Source: DASQPR01 sp963727415
Lineage (GTDB): Bacteria; Actinomycetota; Actinomycetes; Mycobacteriales; Micromonosporaceae
Reading direction: 5' to 3'
DNA length: 64,000 nt
NCBI GenBank assembly: GCA_963727415.1
Contig: CAVSGF010000002.1
Coordinates: 1,736,001-1,800,000, forward strand
The notes beneath the pieces are model-generated. The model made no database searches. It saw only the letters and a program-made list of their open reading frames with translations, and was not told the DNA's origin. Below, one piece after another: positions 62,311 to 64,000 of this stretch (the first letter of the stretch is position 1; each line of letters opens with the position of its first letter). Made by a program: the position numbers and the translations under genes.

Positions 62311-63827
62311 CTACGCGCCGCTGGCCACGGCGTCCGTGACACGGGCCTTCGCGCTGACCAGGCGGTGGATCGCCCGCCGGCGCACGCCGACGGCGACCGA
62401 TTCGAGCCGCCCGAACCGCCGCACGCCCAGCCGCCCGCGCCGCATACGGATGTAGCGGCCGTCGACGGAGGCGAGGCGGCCGCTCATCCGCTCATCGTCC
62501 ATCGTCTTCGAGGTCATGTACCGCGCCACCCGGTTGTCGGTGGTGATCTCGTGCGCCTCCAGCATCATGTCGGAGGTGTAGCGCATGGCTCGCTCGACGG
62601 CGTCGACGGAGATCTGGGCGGAGTTCAGGTCGAGGTTGCCGGACACGACGGGTTGGATGAGGTCGAACGCCCGCTGGAAGCTCGCGCTGGTCACCCCGGG
62701 CAGCACGATCCGCTCCTGGTTGCGCAGCTGGCGGTAGAAGCCGGCGACAGTGATCGACAGGCGGGCGTAGGCCTGGTCGAGGTAGTCGGTGTGGAACCGT
62801 TCTAGCTCCTGCGGCGCGAACTCGCCGCGCAGCTCGGAGCAGATCGTGGCCGCGCTGCTCAGCGCGCCCATGAACGCCATGTGCACACCGGTCGAGAACA
62901 GCGGGTCGATGAACCCGGCCGCGTCGCCGGCCAGCCGGTAGCCGGGTCCGGCGTACGTGCCGGCGAAGTACGAGTAGTCCGCCACACCCGGATGTCGTCG
63001 CCGCGCACGGCGCCGGCCAGGAGCCGGGACACGTCGGGACAGCGCTCCAGGCCGTGCGCGAAGACGGCCTCGTTGGACCGCGCTCCTCCTTGCGCCGGCG
63101 GAACACGTCCTTGTGCAGCACCACGCCCACGCTGAGCGTCCCGTCGTGCAGCGGGATCGCCCACGTCCACCCGGATCCGTCGGTCAGCGCCTCCATCGAG
63201 AACGCGCCCGGGTGTTCGCGGCCCGCATCGTCGCGGTAGGTCGACGCGCCGCGGTAGTACGCGCCGACCGCGACGTTGGCGAGCGCGGCCTCGGCGCGCC
63301 GGTTCTTGAAGTAGCGCGACGACAAGAGCCCGGCCTGTCCGGTGGCGTCGACGAGGAACTCGAAGCGCACGGTCCGCTCGGCACCGGTCGCGTCGACCAC
63401 CGAGGCCGACACCGGCCGGCCGTCGTCGAAAGCGACGTCGGTGACCCGGGTCCCGTCGTAGGCGCGGGCACCGCAGGCGCGCGCGTGCTCGAACAGGAGC
63501 TGGTCGAACTCGGAGCGGACGACCTGATAGCTGTACCGGTACTTGCTCTGCTTCGTGAAGTCGATGTGCCCGGGGGCCTCGCCGTGCTTCATCCGGAAGA
63601 AGCCGCCGTACTTGCGGACGAATCCGTGCCCGTCGACCCACTGGAGGGCCCCGACGAACTCCAGCATCGGCAGCGCCGAGGTCAGCAACGACTCGCCGAT
63701 GTGATAGCGGGGGAGCGTCTCCTTCTCCAGCAGCGTAACCTCGACGCCTTCGCGGGCCAGGAGCGCGGCGGCCATTGATCCCGGCCGGGCCGCCCCCCAC
63801 CACCAGGACGCGGGTGTCTGTTCGCAT
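62311..63827 (-). pseudogene. Flavin-dependent halogenase-like protein, three frameshifts
   Basis: ATG 63827 with GGAGG eight bases upstream. RTDTRVLVVGGGPAG (FAD GxGxxG), shift near 63775; LLEKETLPRYHIGESLLTSA, LPMLEFVGALQWVDGHGFVR, GSGWTWAIPLHDGTLSVGV (WxWxIP halogenase motif), shift near 63085; EAVFAHGLERCPDVSRLLAG, shift near 62990; ADYSYFAGTYAGPGYRLAGD, AAGFIDPLFSTGVHMAFMGA. The GESLL and PLFSTGVH motifs fit carrier-tethered or phenolic/pyrrolic FAD halogenases. It would chlorinate an activated carbon. Three separate indels make it non-functional as read. Confidence 0.85.
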
Positions 63828-64000
63828 GGGGAGCGCCTCCTCGACTTGCGGTCTGCGGAATCGGTCCGACTGCCCGCCGACGCTAACGGCGGTGAATACA
63901 CGCGCCGTACAGGTCCCGCGCGGCACCCGTTCGCCCCCGGCACCCCTGTACGCCTCGTATACGACCCGTGTACCCGCGGGCCGGAAGCTCGATGCGTGGC
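63828..64000. promoter_or_regulatory. Upstream region of the halogenase with palindromic motif
   Basis: Around 63950-63980 the sequence CCTGTACGCCTCGTATACGA then CCCGTGTACC has a CGTATACG core palindrome flanked by TGTAC half-sites in mirrored positions, like an operator for a dimeric regulator. The cluster promoter for the halogenase should lie here. No regulator gene is visible in the window. Confidence 0.35.

Overview
The window is high-GC DNA with many GTG/TTG starts and typical actinomycete families: two GAF-ANTAR proteins, a SigB/SigF-type sigma factor, DUF5994, a LapA/GlsB/PRC-barrel stress set and AbrB-recombinase pairs. I infer a filamentous actinomycete, most likely Micromonosporaceae. 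This rests on family content only; no rRNA or tRNA gene was seen.

Layout. 1-9.1 kb is a gene graveyard: fragments of an AbrB-like protein, a beta-propeller protein, a 2Fe-2S ferredoxin domain, a TPR protein, a Tc-toxin A subunit, a molybdenum hydroxylase and a VOC protein lie between intact islands (DUF4097 lipoprotein, ECF sigma factor, SPFH protein) and insertion sequences (IS982, an IS5-type remnant, IS630). 9.4-20.8 kb is a stress-response district: SigB/F-type sigma, hemerythrin, two GAF-ANTAR proteins, fatty-acid desaturase, DUF5994, GlsB, LapA, a winged-helix regulator, a small hydrophobic protein and a PRC-barrel protein, cut by an IS256 with target duplication and by IS6 and IS5 remnants. 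22.0-24.9 kb holds two copies of an overlapping AbrB-like/tyrosine-recombinase pair, one with an intact recombinase and one with only its first 60 residues; parts of two more copies are at 1-390 and 55.6-55.9 kb.

25.4-53.5 kb is mostly intact chromosomal coding sequence: SNF2 helicase plus SWIM protein (a coupled pair), DUF6933, UPF0158, hydrolase, sirtuin, several unrecognised proteins, Lrp regulator with divergent EamA exporter and aldo/keto reductase, ADP-ribosylglycohydrolase, DUF4253, LURP-one-like protein, DEAD-box RNA helicase and HrpB. The first 6 kb of it is bracketed by two direct copies of a 300-377 bp non-genic repeat, and 31.7-42.3 kb carries a short REP-like intergenic repeat, one copy of which is split by an IS256.

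53.8-64 kb starts with broken regulators and chimeric fragments and then enters a decaying biosynthetic cluster: truncated phosphopantetheinyl transferase, a 68-residue small protein, a BtrH-like acyltransferase/peptidase-fold protein, a BioB-like radical SAM enzyme, the C-terminal half of an AMP-ligase, an N-terminally truncated PhyH-type dioxygenase, a VOC domain in frame with an AlkZ-like DNA glycosylase, and a flavin-dependent halogenase. At least nine frameshifts and one deletion scar in 7 kb contrast with the intact housekeeping genes next door. An acid-activating, carrier-dependent pathway making a halogenated and possibly DNA-reactive product, with VOC/AlkZ self-protection, is the most interesting inference.
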